NCBI RefSeq assembly: GCF_018854495.1
Contig: NZ_JABBDR010000129.1
Location: forward strand, 1 to 29,029
From: Acidithiobacillus ferruginosus
GTDB lineage: Bacteria; Pseudomonadota; Gammaproteobacteria; Acidithiobacillales; Acidithiobacillaceae
Direction: 5' to 3'
Length of the DNA stretch: 29,029 bases
A program made the translations under genes and the position numbers. Numbering within the stretch: the stretch's first letter is position 1; the number at the start of each line of letters is the position of its first letter. The notes beneath the pieces were generated by a model. That model did no database searches, had not been told where the DNA came from, and saw nothing but the letters and a program-made list of their open reading frames with translations. Below, one piece after another: positions 1 through 8,551 of this stretch.

Positions 1-558
1 GCGGGTTCCGGGCTGCGCGAAGTGGTGATCGAATATGCCGGCGAAGTTGCCGAACTCAATACGGCGGCCCTCACCACCGCCATTCTCAAGGGCATTCTGC
101 AGAGTGCCCTGCCGGAAACCATCAACGCCGTCAACGCCCCGGTTCTCGCCAAGGAGCGCGGCATAGGCATCGAAACCCGCAAACGCGAATCAGCCGACGA
201 ACTGCGCGCCCGGATCGCGGTGACGCTGCGCATGGATCAGGGTGAACGGGTGGCGGTGGGAACCCTGGTTCATGAGCATCAGGCCCGCCTGGTTCAACTG
301 GATGGTATCGACGTGGAAATGCCTCTGGCGGGGGATCTGCTCTATATCCAGAATCGCGACGAGCCCGGTCTGATCGGGCGCATCGGTGGGTTGCTGGGCG
401 CAGCGGGCATCAATATTGCGCAATTTCACCTGGGCCGCGAAAAACCGGCGGGAGCAGCGCTCTCCTTCATCGCCGTCGACCAGCCGCTGACGGAAGTATT
501 GCTGGAGCAGGTTGCCGCTCTCCCGGGAGTCTTGGCCGCCCGCATGTTGCGGTTATGA
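1..558 (+). CDS. serA: D-3-phosphoglycerate dehydrogenase, C-terminal part (5' end outside window)
   Basis: The reading frame is open from base 1, so this is the last 185 residues of a longer protein. It ends in an ACT domain (the stretch beginning GDLLYIQNRDEPGLIGRIGG, about residues 115-185 of the visible part), preceded by a region with the character of the intervening allosteric substrate-binding (ASB) domain of long-form (about 525-residue) PGDH. The catalytic NAD-binding domain is upstream of the window. PGDH oxidises 3-phosphoglycerate in the first step of serine synthesis; the ACT domain is the usual serine-sensing site. The stop codon TGA overlaps the pheA start as ATGA at 555-558, suggesting translational coupling. 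Family identification is firm. The exact subtype is inferred from the C-terminal half only. Confidence 0.88.
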   Translation, partial: AGSGLREVVIEYAGEVAELNTAALTTAILKGILQSALPETINAVNAPVLAKERGIGIETRKRESADELRARIAVTLRMDQGERVAVGTLVHEHQARLVQLDGIDVEMPLAGDLLYIQNRDEPGLIGRIGGLLGAAGINIAQFHLGREKPAGAALSFIAVDQPLTEVLLEQVAALPGVLAARMLRL

Positions 559-1631
559 AAAACCCGGAACTGGCGGCCCTGCGTAAGGCCATCGATCAGG
601 TGGATCAGCAGTTCCTGCGACTGCTCGGCGAGCGGGGCCGGCTTGCGCAGCAGGTGGGTGCCGTCAAACAGGCTGCGGGCGAAGTGAATTTTTACCATCC
701 AGACCGTGAGTCGGAGATTTTGCGTCGGGTCATGGCCGACAACCCGGGCCCCTTTTCCAGCGAACAGGTTGCCATCATTTTTCGGGAGATCATCTCTGCA
801 GGTCTGGCCCTGGAGCAACCCCTGCAAGTGGCCTATCTTGGACCCGCCGGCACGTTTTCGCAGATCGCGGCGCAGAAGCATTTCGGGCGCGCGGCCGTTC
901 TGCAGCCCACCGCGGGGATCGCCGAAATTTTTCGCCTGGTGGACAGTGGCCAGGCCCGGTTCGGTGTGGTGCCGGTGGAGAACAGCACGGAAGGTTCTGT
1001 CAACCTCAGTCTGGATCTGCTCCTGGATTACCCCTTGCAGATCTGCGGCGAGGTCCAGTTACGCATCGTCCATAATCTGGTGGCCAAGGTGCCCATCTCC
1101 ACCGTCCGCCGTGTCTACGTCCATTATCAGACCAGGGCCCAGTGCCGTCAGTGGCTCGCGACCCACTTGCCGCAGGTGGAATTGGTGGATGTGGCCAGCA
1201 ACGCGGTTGCCGCGGAACGGGCTGCGGCAGATGCCGATGGCAGCGCCATTTCCACGACCCTCGCCGCGGAAGCATACGGCCTCGATATTCTGGCCGCGGG
1301 GATCGAAGACAACCCGGAGAACACCACCCGTTTTCTGATCATTGGCAAAATCCACACGCGACCTACGGGGAATGACAAGACCAGCCTGGTGGTGGCCGGC
1401 GCCAATCGTCCGGGGAGTCTGCATGCGCTGCTGTCACCGCTGGCCGACGCGGGCATCAGTCTGACGCGCATCGAGTCACGGCCGGCACGCTCGGCCATCT
1501 GGGAGTACGTCTTTTATCTCGATTTGCTGGGCCATTGTCAGGATGCCGCCATCGCGCCGGTACTGGATGTGCTCGCGCAACAGGCATCCTTTTGCCGCTG
1601 TCTCGGCAGTTATCCCCGGGCGGTATTCTGA
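555..1631 (+). CDS. pheA: bifunctional chorismate mutase / prephenate dehydratase (P-protein)
   Basis: A 358-residue protein with three domains in the classical order. An AroQ-type chorismate mutase helical domain covers about residues 1-90 (LRKAIDQVDQQFLRLLGER). Prephenate dehydratase covers about 92-270, starting VAYLGPAGTFS, with PVENSTEGSV at 140-149 and the catalytic TRF motif at 258-260. A C-terminal ACT domain covers about 275-350, with the phenylalanine-binding ESRP signature at 307-310. The enzyme converts chorismate to prephenate and then phenylpyruvate in the cytoplasm and is normally feedback-inhibited by phenylalanine through the ACT domain. Length matches the P-protein family (about 360-385). 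The start overlaps the serA stop and there is no strong Shine-Dalgarno site, so translation is probably coupled. Confidence 0.95.
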   Translation: MKNPELAALRKAIDQVDQQFLRLLGERGRLAQQVGAVKQAAGEVNFYHPDRESEILRRVMADNPGPFSSEQVAIIFREIISAGLALEQPLQVAYLGPAGTFSQIAAQKHFGRAAVLQPTAGIAEIFRLVDSGQARFGVVPVENSTEGSVNLSLDLLLDYPLQICGEVQLRIVHNLVAKVPISTVRRVYVHYQTRAQCRQWLATHLPQVELVDVASNAVAAERAAADADGSAISTTLAAEAYGLDILAAGIEDNPENTTRFLIIGKIHTRPTGNDKTSLVVAGANRPGSLHALLSPLADAGISLTRIESRPARSAIWEYVFYLDLLGHCQDAAIAPVLDVLAQQASFCRCLGSYPRAVF

Positions 1632-1632
1632 A

Positions 1633-2730
1633 ATGTGCAATAGCTACCTGGAATATACGGCAGCGGGTGTGTCCGACCTGCGTCCCTATCAGCCGGGCAA
1701 GCCCCTGGCGGAACTGGAACGGGAACTGGGTATTCGTGACGCCATCAAGCTGGCCTCCAATGAAAATCCGTTAGGTCCGAGTCCTCTGGCGCTGGCGGCC
1801 ATCCGCGAGGCGTTGCCCGCCCTGGCGCAGTACCCCGAAGGGTCGGCTCCGGAGTTGCGCGCGCTGCTGGCCCGTCAGCTCGATCTGGACCCTGGGCAAT
1901 TTATTTTCGGCAACGGTTCCGATCAGGTGGTGGAGCTTGCGGTGCGTGCCTTTGCCGGGCCGGGTACGGAGGTGATTGTCTCGCAGTATGCCTTTGCCGC
2001 TTATGCCATTGCCGCGCAGGCCAGTGGTGCGACTGTACGGGTCGCCCCGGCGCGGGATTACGGTCATGACCTGGATGCCATGGCCAGCCTGCTCAATGCC
2101 AATACCCGGCTGGTTTTTATCGCCAATCCCAATAATCCCACCGGTACGTATCTTACGGCGGAAGCCCTGGAGACCTTTATCGACAGCGTGCCTTCCCATG
2201 CGCTGGTGGTGCTGGACGAAGCCTACCTGGAACTGATGGACGCGGCGGATTATCCGGATGGCAGACGGTGGCTGCGGCGCTTCGGTAACCTGATGCTTAC
2301 CCGTACTTTTTCCAAAGCCTATGGGCTGGCGGGTCTGCGTTGCGGTTACGGCATCGGCCACCCCGACCTGATGGCGGTGCTGGAGCGGGTTCGTCAGCCC
2401 TTCAACGTCAATACGCTGGCGCAGGTGGCGGCGCATGCCGCGCTTACGGATCGCGCCCATCTGCAGGCTACCCTGGCCAACAATCGTCAGGGAATCGTGG
2501 CCCTCCGCGATGGATTGTGCAATCTTGGATTGACAATCCTGCCGCCTGCAGGCAACTTTACCGCCTTTGCCGTGCCGGGAGGTGGACAGCGCGCCTATGA
2601 GGCCCTGCTGCTTCGGGGCGTGATCGTCCGGCCGCTTACCCCTTACGGCATGCCGGATCACCTGCGGGTCAGTGTTGGCCTGCCGGTGGAAAACCAACGT
2701 TTTCTTACAATGCTGGGCGAGGTCCTGTAA
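1633..2730 (+). CDS. hisC: histidinol-phosphate / aromatic aminotransferase (HisC2-like)
   Basis: A 365-residue fold-type I PLP aminotransferase. Visible motifs are ASNENPLGPS (41-50), NPNNPTG (165-171), DEAY with the PLP-ring Asp at 195, and TRTFSKAYGLAGLR with the Schiff-base lysine K228. The ATG at 1633 is one base after the pheA stop and gives the usual N-terminus of this family (MCNSYLEY). The frame is open further upstream, but that would overlap pheA by 90 bp. HisC family members transaminate imidazole acetol phosphate, and many also accept phenylpyruvate and 4-hydroxyphenylpyruvate. Its place between pheA and tyrA argues that the aromatic reaction is its main job here. Whether it also serves histidine synthesis cannot be told from this window. 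Confidence 0.92.
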   Translation: MCNSYLEYTAAGVSDLRPYQPGKPLAELERELGIRDAIKLASNENPLGPSPLALAAIREALPALAQYPEGSAPELRALLARQLDLDPGQFIFGNGSDQVVELAVRAFAGPGTEVIVSQYAFAAYAIAAQASGATVRVAPARDYGHDLDAMASLLNANTRLVFIANPNNPTGTYLTAEALETFIDSVPSHALVVLDEAYLELMDAADYPDGRRWLRRFGNLMLTRTFSKAYGLAGLRCGYGIGHPDLMAVLERVRQPFNVNTLAQVAAHAALTDRAHLQATLANNRQGIVALRDGLCNLGLTILPPAGNFTAFAVPGGGQRAYEALLLRGVIVRPLTPYGMPDHLRVSVGLPVENQRFLTMLGEVL

Positions 2731-2734
2731 CCCT

Positions 2735-3751
2735 ATGATCGTTATCGTCAAACCGCAAGCCACCGCAGAGCAGATGGAGCATCTGCTGGAGCGTATCCGC
2801 CAGTATGGCCTGCAGCCCATGGTCAGTACCGGCTCTGAGCGCACTGTGGTGGGCCTGTTGGGAGACGAGCGCTTGCTGCCTGACGGCGCACTGGAATCCT
2901 TGCCCGCCGTGGAACAGGTCATGCCCATTCTCAAGCCCTACAAGCTCGTCAGCCGCGAGTTCAAATCCACCGATACGGTCATTGAAGTGCGGGGGATCCC
3001 CATCGGTGGCAGGCAGATTCAGGTGATCGCAGGCCCCTGCTCGGTTGAAACGCCCGAGCAGATGCGCAGCTCTGCAGAAGCCGTCAAGGCGGCGGGATGC
3101 CGTCTGATGCGTGGTGGGGCATTCAAACCCCGTACCAGTCCCTACACTTTTCAGGGCGTGGGTGACGAGGGCTTGGATTATTTCCGGACCGCCGCAGATG
3201 CGGTCGGTCTGCCCATCGTTACCGAACTGATGGATGTCCGCAAGATTGATCTGTTTCTGGAAAAAGGAGTAGATATCATCCAGATCGGTACGCGCAACAT
3301 GCAGAATTTTGATCTCCTCAAGGAAGTCGGTCGCCTGGACGTACCGGTCATCCTCAAGCGTGGCCTGAGCGCCACCATAAAGGAATGGCTCATGGCGGCA
3401 GAATATATCGCCGCCCACGGCAACCACAGGATTATTTTTGCCGAACGTGGCATCCGTACCTTTGAAACGGCCTATCGCAACGTCCTCGACGTCACGGCCA
3501 TACCGGTTCTCAAGCGGGAGACCCACCTGCCGGTCATCGTCGATCCCAGTCATGCGGGTGGCAAGGCCTGGCTCGTGCCGCAATTATCCAAGGCGGCCGT
3601 TGCAGCGGGTGCAGATGGTTTGCTGGTGGAGTCGCATCCCTGTCCCGAAGAAGCCTGGTGTGATGCCGATCAGGCTCTCAGTCCGGAGCAACTCACCACG
3701 CTGATGGGCGATCTGCGCAGGATTGCCGAGGCCATTGGCCGCGAACTCTAG
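2735..3751 (+). CDS. aroF: 3-deoxy-7-phosphoheptulonate (DAHP) synthase, type I-beta with N-terminal regulatory domain
   Basis: A 338-residue protein, the same length and layout as the Thermotoga maritima-type DAHP synthase. An N-terminal ferredoxin-like regulatory domain (about 1-70, MIVIVKPQATAEQM) is followed by a TIM barrel. Barrel motifs include IAGPCSVE (98-105), MRGGAFKPRTSPYTFQG (125-141), IGTRNMQNF (184-192) and VDPSHAGGK (269-277). The likely metal ligands by family comparison are C102, H273, E299 and D310. It condenses PEP with erythrose 4-phosphate, the entry step of the shikimate pathway. In this subfamily the N-terminal domain mediates inhibition by tyrosine and/or phenylalanine. 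The ATG at 2735 lies 4 bp after the hisC stop. The symbol could equally be aroG, since isozyme naming cannot be settled from sequence. Confidence 0.93.
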   Translation: MIVIVKPQATAEQMEHLLERIRQYGLQPMVSTGSERTVVGLLGDERLLPDGALESLPAVEQVMPILKPYKLVSREFKSTDTVIEVRGIPIGGRQIQVIAGPCSVETPEQMRSSAEAVKAAGCRLMRGGAFKPRTSPYTFQGVGDEGLDYFRTAADAVGLPIVTELMDVRKIDLFLEKGVDIIQIGTRNMQNFDLLKEVGRLDVPVILKRGLSATIKEWLMAAEYIAAHGNHRIIFAERGIRTFETAYRNVLDVTAIPVLKRETHLPVIVDPSHAGGKAWLVPQLSKAAVAAGADGLLVESHPCPEEAWCDADQALSPEQLTTLMGDLRRIAEAIGREL

Positions 3752-3752
3752 C

Positions 3753-4628
3753 ATGCCGGACGTTCCCTTCCAGCGAGTCGTCATCGTCGGCCTGGGCCTG
3801 ATGGGCGGCAGTGTCGCCAAGGCTCTGCGCAGCAGGGGCTTCGCCGGATCGCTGGTGGGTGTTGTCGTCGATGCGCAAGCAGTTCGACGACTGCGTTCTG
3901 CGGCGAAGTATTGGCGGATCAGCCTGACCTGCGAACCGGAACCGGCGTTGGGAAATGCCGACCTGGTGCTGCTCGCCACCCCTCCTCAAGTCGCCCTACG
4001 GCAGTTGCCGGAACTGGCACGCCATATATCTGCTACGGGGATGGTCAGCGATGTCGCCAGCATCAAGACGCCGGTGGCGCAACTGGGTCGTCAGTTGCTG
4101 GGGGATCGCTTTATCCCGGGGCATCCCGTGGTGGGCGGGGAAAAAACCGGATTTGCAGCAGCGCGGAAAAATCTTTATCAGGGCGCACGCGTCATCCTGA
4201 CGCCCCTGCCGGAACAGGCTCCCGCCGCGCTGGATGCGGTGCGCGGCTTCTGGCAATGCCTCGGTGCGACCGTTTCGCAAATGACGCCGGAGGCACACGA
4301 TCAGGCTCTTGCTGCGACCAGCCATTTGCCTCATCTGCTGGCCTTTGCCTACATGGCGGGTCTGGCGGATCAGGTCCCCGCTCTGCGGGATCTCGCCGGC
4401 GGCGGGCTGCGTGATTTTTCCCGGATAGCGGCCTCTGACCCCGATCTCTGGACCGCTATCCTCGCGGAGAATCGATCGGCCGTCGTACAGCATCTGAAGG
4501 CGTTGCAGGAAAATCTCGACACTGTCCGGCAGATGCTCGCTGGGGGCGACACGCGCACCCTGAAAGCCTTTCTGGAACAGGGCCGCGCCTGCCGTCAACA
4601 GTTTCAATTTCCTCCGCTTACTTACTGA
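3753..4628 (+). CDS. tyrA: prephenate dehydrogenase
   Basis: A 291-residue protein with an N-terminal Rossmann dinucleotide-binding motif (VIVGLGLMGGSVAKAL, with GxGxxG at 13-18) and the family motifs SDVASIK, GHPVVGGEKTG and SHLPHLLAFA. The helical C-terminal dimerisation domain is complete, and there is no fused chorismate mutase, ACT or EPSP synthase domain. It catalyses oxidative decarboxylation of prephenate to 4-hydroxyphenylpyruvate (or arogenate to tyrosine; the specificity is not readable here). I chose the ATG at 3753, one base after the aroF stop. An upstream in-frame start at 3723 would add ten residues that overlap aroF. No clear ribosome-binding site is present, consistent with coupling. 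Confidence 0.93.
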   Translation: MPDVPFQRVVIVGLGLMGGSVAKALRSRGFAGSLVGVVVDAQAVRRLRSAAKYWRISLTCEPEPALGNADLVLLATPPQVALRQLPELARHISATGMVSDVASIKTPVAQLGRQLLGDRFIPGHPVVGGEKTGFAAARKNLYQGARVILTPLPEQAPAALDAVRGFWQCLGATVSQMTPEAHDQALAATSHLPHLLAFAYMAGLADQVPALRDLAGGGLRDFSRIAASDPDLWTAILAENRSAVVQHLKALQENLDTVRQMLAGGDTRTLKAFLEQGRACRQQFQFPPLTY

Positions 4629-4631
4629 ATC

Positions 4632-5933
4632 ATGACTCGATATCTCATTCGTCCAGGCAGTCGGCTTGCCGGCCGTTTCCCGGTTCCGGGAGACAAATCC
4701 ATTTCCCACCGTGCCGTCATTCTCGGGGCGCTTGCCGAAGGTGTCACTGAAGTGGAGGGGCTGCTGGAGGGCGCCGATGTGCTGGCTACCATCGCCGCTT
4801 TTCGCAGCATGGGGGTGCAGATGGAAGGCCCGGATCAAGGGCATCTGCGCATTCATGGGGTTGGCCTGCAGGGGCTGCGGGCGCCCGCTGCTCCTCTGGA
4901 TTGCGGGAATTCCGGTACCGCCATGCGTCTGCTGGCCGGAGTGCTGGCCGGACAGTCTTTCCCCAGCACTCTGGTTGGCGACGCCAGTTTGCAGAAGCGG
5001 CCCATGGGCCGCGTTCTGAACCCGTTGCGTGCCATGGGCGCGGAAATCGCCGCCCAGGATGGCAGGGCACCTTTACATATTCATGGGCGGCCCCTGCACG
5101 GCATCGACTATGCCCTGCCGGTGGCGAGCGCCCAGGTCAAATCCGCCGTGTTGTTGGCCGGACTGTATGCCGATGGACAAACCTGCGTGACCGAGCCCGC
5201 ACCTACCCGCGATCACAGCGAGCGGATGCTGCAAGGTTTCGGCCAACCGGTGGAGCGTCAGGGCCCGCGCGCCTGCCTGCGCGGTGGTGGCCGGTTGTGC
5301 GGGCAGGCGCTGCAGGTGCCGGGCGATATTTCGTCGGCCGCGTTCTTCCTGCTCGGCGCCACCATCGCGCCGGGCTCCGATCTCACCCTGGAAGGGGTTG
5401 GCATCAATCCGACCCGGACCGGTATCATCGAAATCCTCACCCGCATGGGTGCCCGGATCGATCTGACGGCCTTGCGTGAAGTGGGCGGGGAGCCAGTCGC
5501 TGATATCCGCGTTCGCTACGCACCATTGCAAGGCATCGCTATCCCGCCCCGTCTGGTACCTCTGGCTATCGATGAGTTCCCCGCGCTGTTCATAGCGGCG
5601 GCGTGTGCGAAGGGGCAGACGGTGATTACCGGTGCGGAGGAACTCCGTGTCAAGGAAAGTGACCGCATCGCGGTAATGGCTGGTGGGCTGCGCGCGCTGG
5701 GTGCTACGGTAGAAGAGCGCGTGGATGGCGCCATTATCCGCGGATCAGCGTTGCTGGGCGGCCGGGTGGACAGCCATGGGGATCATCGTATTGCGATGGC
5801 CTTTGCCATGGCCGCACTGGTGGCGCAGGGGGATATGGAAATCCTGGACTGCGCCAATGTGGCGACGTCCTTTCCGAGTTTTCCCGCGCTGGCGCAGCAG
5901 GCGGGGCTGCTGCTGGAGGTGGTCAGCGCATGA
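4632..5933 (+). CDS. aroA: 3-phosphoshikimate 1-carboxyvinyltransferase (EPSP synthase)
   Basis: A 433-residue protein with all hallmark motifs: PGDKSISHRAVILGALAEG (19-37, catalytic lysine K22), LDCGNSGTAMR (89-99), GDASLQKRPMGRVLNPL (116-132), IDEFPALF with the catalytic Asp D314, LRVKESDR (338-345) and GDHRIAMAFAMAAL (383-396). It transfers the enolpyruvyl group of PEP to shikimate 3-phosphate. Several motifs (ASAQVKSAVLLAGL, RDHSERMLQGFG, NPTRTGIIEIL) read closer to the class II/CP4 branch than to the E. coli enzyme. Gly95 sits where naturally glyphosate-tolerant enzymes have Ala. The gene starts 3 bp after tyrA and its TGA overlaps the cmk ATG. In Pseudomonas tyrA and aroA are fused; here they are separate. 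Confidence 0.96.
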   Translation: MTRYLIRPGSRLAGRFPVPGDKSISHRAVILGALAEGVTEVEGLLEGADVLATIAAFRSMGVQMEGPDQGHLRIHGVGLQGLRAPAAPLDCGNSGTAMRLLAGVLAGQSFPSTLVGDASLQKRPMGRVLNPLRAMGAEIAAQDGRAPLHIHGRPLHGIDYALPVASAQVKSAVLLAGLYADGQTCVTEPAPTRDHSERMLQGFGQPVERQGPRACLRGGGRLCGQALQVPGDISSAAFFLLGATIAPGSDLTLEGVGINPTRTGIIEILTRMGARIDLTALREVGGEPVADIRVRYAPLQGIAIPPRLVPLAIDEFPALFIAAACAKGQTVITGAEELRVKESDRIAVMAGGLRALGATVEERVDGAIIRGSALLGGRVDSHGDHRIAMAFAMAALVAQGDMEILDCANVATSFPSFPALAQQAGLLLEVVSA

Positions 5934-6610
5934 ATATCGTCCCCGTCATCACCCTGGATGGTCCCGGCGGGGTCGGTAAGGGCACGCTGGGTCGTCTCTT
6001 GGCCCATGATCTGGGTTGGCACCTGCTGGACAGCGGCGCTATATACCGCGCACTGGCGCTGGCGGCGCAACGTGCCGGACTGGATGCAGATAGCGAAGCA
6101 GCCCTGTCCGGGCTGGCGCGCACCTTGCCGCTGGGTTTTCGCGGCGCCGCCGACGAAACCCATGTGCTACTCGGAGGGGAAGTTGTGGATGCGGAAATCC
6201 GCACCCCGGAAATCAGCGCGCTGACCTCACGGATTGCGGCAATTCCTGCGGTCCGTGCGGCCTTGTTGCAGCGGCAGCGGGATTTTCGCCGGGCACCGGG
6301 GCTGGTGGCCGACGGCCGGGATATGGGGACGGTGGTTTTTCCGGACGCACCGCTCAAGGTGTTTCTTACCGCCAGCGCCGAGGAACGCGGTAAGCGCCGT
6401 CTGAATCAGTTGATGGAACAGGGTATTAGTGCTAGTCTCGCCACAGTTGTGGCGGAAATTGCGGAACGCGATGCCCGGGACCAGCAGCGCAGCGTGGCAC
6501 CGCTCCGGCCCGCGCCCGATGCGAAGATCCTGGATACCAGCGAACAAAGCGTTTCCGACACATACAGGGTCCTGCAAAGCTGGGTTCGATCTGCTTTTCA
6601 GGAAAATTGA
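5930..6610 (+). CDS. cmk: cytidylate kinase
   Basis: A 226-residue P-loop kinase of the usual Cmk length. The phosphate-binding loop is DGPGGVGKGT (10-19). It is followed by HLLDSGAIYRALAL, the nucleotide-recognition segment, and VADGRDMGTVVFPDAPLKVF in the lid region. It phosphorylates CMP and dCMP with ATP in nucleotide salvage and RNA turnover. The ATG overlaps the aroA stop (ATGA at 5930-5933). The cmk-rpsA pairing is conserved across Proteobacteria, which supports the call. Nothing in the sequence is unusual apart from the first loop serine being replaced by glycine (GPGG rather than GPSG or GPAG). Confidence 0.95.
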   Translation: MNIVPVITLDGPGGVGKGTLGRLLAHDLGWHLLDSGAIYRALALAAQRAGLDADSEAALSGLARTLPLGFRGAADETHVLLGGEVVDAEIRTPEISALTSRIAAIPAVRAALLQRQRDFRRAPGLVADGRDMGTVVFPDAPLKVFLTASAEERGKRRLNQLMEQGISASLATVVAEIAERDARDQQRSVAPLRPAPDAKILDTSEQSVSDTYRVLQSWVRSAFQEN

Positions 6611-6687
6611 AACCGCCATTTATGGCATCGAGCAGTGATTCAAGGGGCGCCCATGGCGTGCCCGGTAAATGAGGCCTACTGAAATTT
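6611..6687 (+). promoter_or_regulatory. rpsA leader with weak ribosome-binding site and small hairpins
   Basis: The 77-base gap between cmk and rpsA has no strong Shine-Dalgarno sequence; the best match is GAGG at 6671-6674, 13 bases before the ATG. It contains a small hairpin (GCCA/TGGC around TTTA, 6615-6626) and a GGGC...GCCC arrangement around 6643-6664. E. coli rpsA has a structured leader without a good Shine-Dalgarno through which S1 protein represses its own translation. The same arrangement is plausible here but is inference. Confidence 0.35.
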
Positions 6688-8394
6688 ATGACCACCCCTA
6701 ACGCTGAAATGCTTGTTGAACCCAGTTTTGCCGAGATGTTTGAAGAAAGCCAGAGCACCCAGGGCCTCAAGCCCGGCGAGTTGCTTACCGGCATCGTGAC
6801 CCGCGTCGATAACGACTTTGTCATCGTCGACGTGGGCCTCAAGTCTGAAGGGCCGATCCCTGCCGAGCAGTTCCGCAATGCGGAAGGCGAAATAGAGGTG
6901 AAGGTCGGGGACTCCGTAGAGGTCTGTCTGGAGCTGGTGGAAGACGGTATGGGCGAAACCCGTCTCTCCCGTGAAAAAGCCCGCCGCGCCAAGACCTGGG
7001 TCGACCTGGAGAAGTCCTTCAACGACAACGCCGTGGTGCATGGCTTCCTCACCGGCAAGGTGAAAGGTGGTTTCACCGTCAGTATCGACGGTGTGCGTGC
7101 CTTCCTGCCCGGCTCTCTGGTCGACGTGCGCCCGGTACGGGATGTGGCGTATCTCGAAGGCAAAGACCTCGAGATGAAGATCATCAAGCTGGACCGCAAG
7201 CGTAACAACGTGGTGGTCTCCCGCCGCGCGGTGGTCGAGCAGGAACAGAGCGTGGAACGCGGCGCACTGCTGGAAAGCATTCAGGAAGGTGCGGTCCTCG
7301 AGGGTGTGGTCAAGAACCTCACCGATTACGGCGCGTTTATCGACCTGGGTGGTATCGACGGCCTGCTGCATATCACCGATATGGGCTGGCGTCGGGTCAA
7401 GCATCCCAGCGAAGTGGTCACGGTGGGCGGTGAAGTGCGTGTCCTGGTCCTGAAGTTCGACCGCGAGCGCGGCCGTATCTCTCTCGGTATGAAGCAGCTG
7501 GGTGAAGACCCATGGCGCGATATCGCCCGCCGTTATCCGGAGGCCACCCGAATTTTTGGTAAGGTCACCAACGTTACGGATTACGGCGCGTTCGTCGAGA
7601 TCGAGGAAGGCGTCGAAGGTTTGGTGCATGTCTCCGAAATCGACTGGACCAACAAGAACATCAATCCGGCCAAGGCCCTGCATGTCGGCCAGGAAGTCGA
7701 AGTGATGATCCTCGACATCGACGAAGAGCGTCGCCGCATTTCCCTGGGTATCAAGCAGTGCCTGCCCAATCCGTGGGACGACTTCGCGCAGAACTTCCAG
7801 AAGGGCGATCGTGTCTCCGGTCAGATCAAGAGTATTACCGACTTCGGTGTGTTCGTCGGTCTGGATGGTGGTATCGACGGCCTGATCCATCTTTCCGATC
7901 TCGCCTGGGATCGTACCGGCGAAGAAGCGGTACGGGACTTCAAGAAGGGCGATACTCTGGAGGCAGTGGTCCTCAGCATTGATCCGGAGCGGGAGCGTAT
8001 CAGTCTGGGCGTCAAGCAGATGGAAACCGATCCGTTCATCCAGTTTGTGGTGGCCAATGAAAAGGGCGCCCTGGTGGAGGGTGAGGTGATTTCAGTGGAC
8101 AGCCGTGGTGCCGAGATTCGGCTTGGCGAGGGCGTGGAAGGATTCCTGCCCCATCGTGAACTGGCGCGCGGCGTGACCTTGTCAGCCGGGGATAAGATCG
8201 AAGTCAGCATTGCGATGGTGGACCGCAAGAACCGTACCCTGACGCTCAGCACCAAGGCTCGGGAAGCCGCCGTTTCCCAGGAAGATCAAACAGCGGCGGT
8301 ACAGCAATATGCGCGCAGTGCGGCGACGGGCACCACCAGTCTGGGCGATCTGATCAAAGAACAGCTCAAGCGGAAGCAGGAAGAAGAAAGTTAA
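6688..8394 (+). CDS. rpsA: 30S ribosomal protein S1
   Basis: A 568-residue protein with six S1 RNA-binding repeats at about residues 30-96, 116-181, 201-269, 286-356, 373-443 and 460-524, the standard proteobacterial architecture (E. coli 557 residues). Repeats 3-6 carry clear signatures ([21 protein letters not shown], ending RISLGMKQ, and its later copies). The first two are more divergent and bind the ribosome rather than RNA in known S1 proteins. S1 unfolds mRNA leaders and allows initiation on weak Shine-Dalgarno messages, which fits the many weakly marked starts in this window. The C-terminus ends in a charged tail ([12 protein letters not shown]). Codon choice looks typical of a highly expressed gene (many GGT, CGT, CTG and ATC codons). 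Confidence 0.97.
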   Translation: MTTPNAEMLVEPSFAEMFEESQSTQGLKPGELLTGIVTRVDNDFVIVDVGLKSEGPIPAEQFRNAEGEIEVKVGDSVEVCLELVEDGMGETRLSREKARRAKTWVDLEKSFNDNAVVHGFLTGKVKGGFTVSIDGVRAFLPGSLVDVRPVRDVAYLEGKDLEMKIIKLDRKRNNVVVSRRAVVEQEQSVERGALLESIQEGAVLEGVVKNLTDYGAFIDLGGIDGLLHITDMGWRRVKHPSEVVTVGGEVRVLVLKFDRERGRISLGMKQLGEDPWRDIARRYPEATRIFGKVTNVTDYGAFVEIEEGVEGLVHVSEIDWTNKNINPAKALHVGQEVEVMILDIDEERRRISLGIKQCLPNPWDDFAQNFQKGDRVSGQIKSITDFGVFVGLDGGIDGLIHLSDLAWDRTGEEAVRDFKKGDTLEAVVLSIDPERERISLGVKQMETDPFIQFVVANEKGALVEGEVISVDSRGAEIRLGEGVEGFLPHRELARGVTLSAGDKIEVSIAMVDRKNRTLTLSTKAREAAVSQEDQTAAVQQYARSAATGTTSLGDLIKEQLKRKQEEES

Positions 8395-8409
8395 GCGCAA
8401 ACCTTCTCT

Positions 8410-8430
8410 CCCGATCTTATGCTGATCGGG
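8410..8430 (+). terminator. possible hairpin downstream of rpsA
   Basis: CCCGATC (8410-8416) and GATCGGG (8424-8430) form a perfect 7-bp stem with a 7-base loop, 15 bases after the rpsA stop codon. It is not followed by a run of T, so it may be an mRNA-stabilising or pausing structure rather than an intrinsic terminator. Confidence 0.35.
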
Positions 8431-8504
8431 AATATGGGGTAACTGAGGTGGCGTCAGGGAAAGGCTTTTTTGAAGCATTAACCTGCCGCTTGCCTTTTTG
8501 ATTT

Positions 8505-8510
8505 TATGAT
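8505..8510 (+). promoter_or_regulatory. candidate -10 element for ihfB
   Basis: TATGAT at 8505-8510 is a good -10 hexamer, 42 bases before the ihfB start, in an AT-rich patch that contrasts with the surrounding sequence. I find no convincing -35 hexamer at 16-18 bp, so it is only a candidate or would need an activator. Confidence 0.3.
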
Positions 8511-8551
8511 GTCCTGTCAATTCACCATTCTTTGTAAGAAGCTAATAAACC

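Noticed and set aside
6676..7890. A 404-codon open frame on the minus strand within rpsA
   Set aside because: It mirrors the repeated S1 domains, so its apparent repeats ([13 protein letters not shown]) are just the complement of the S1 motifs.
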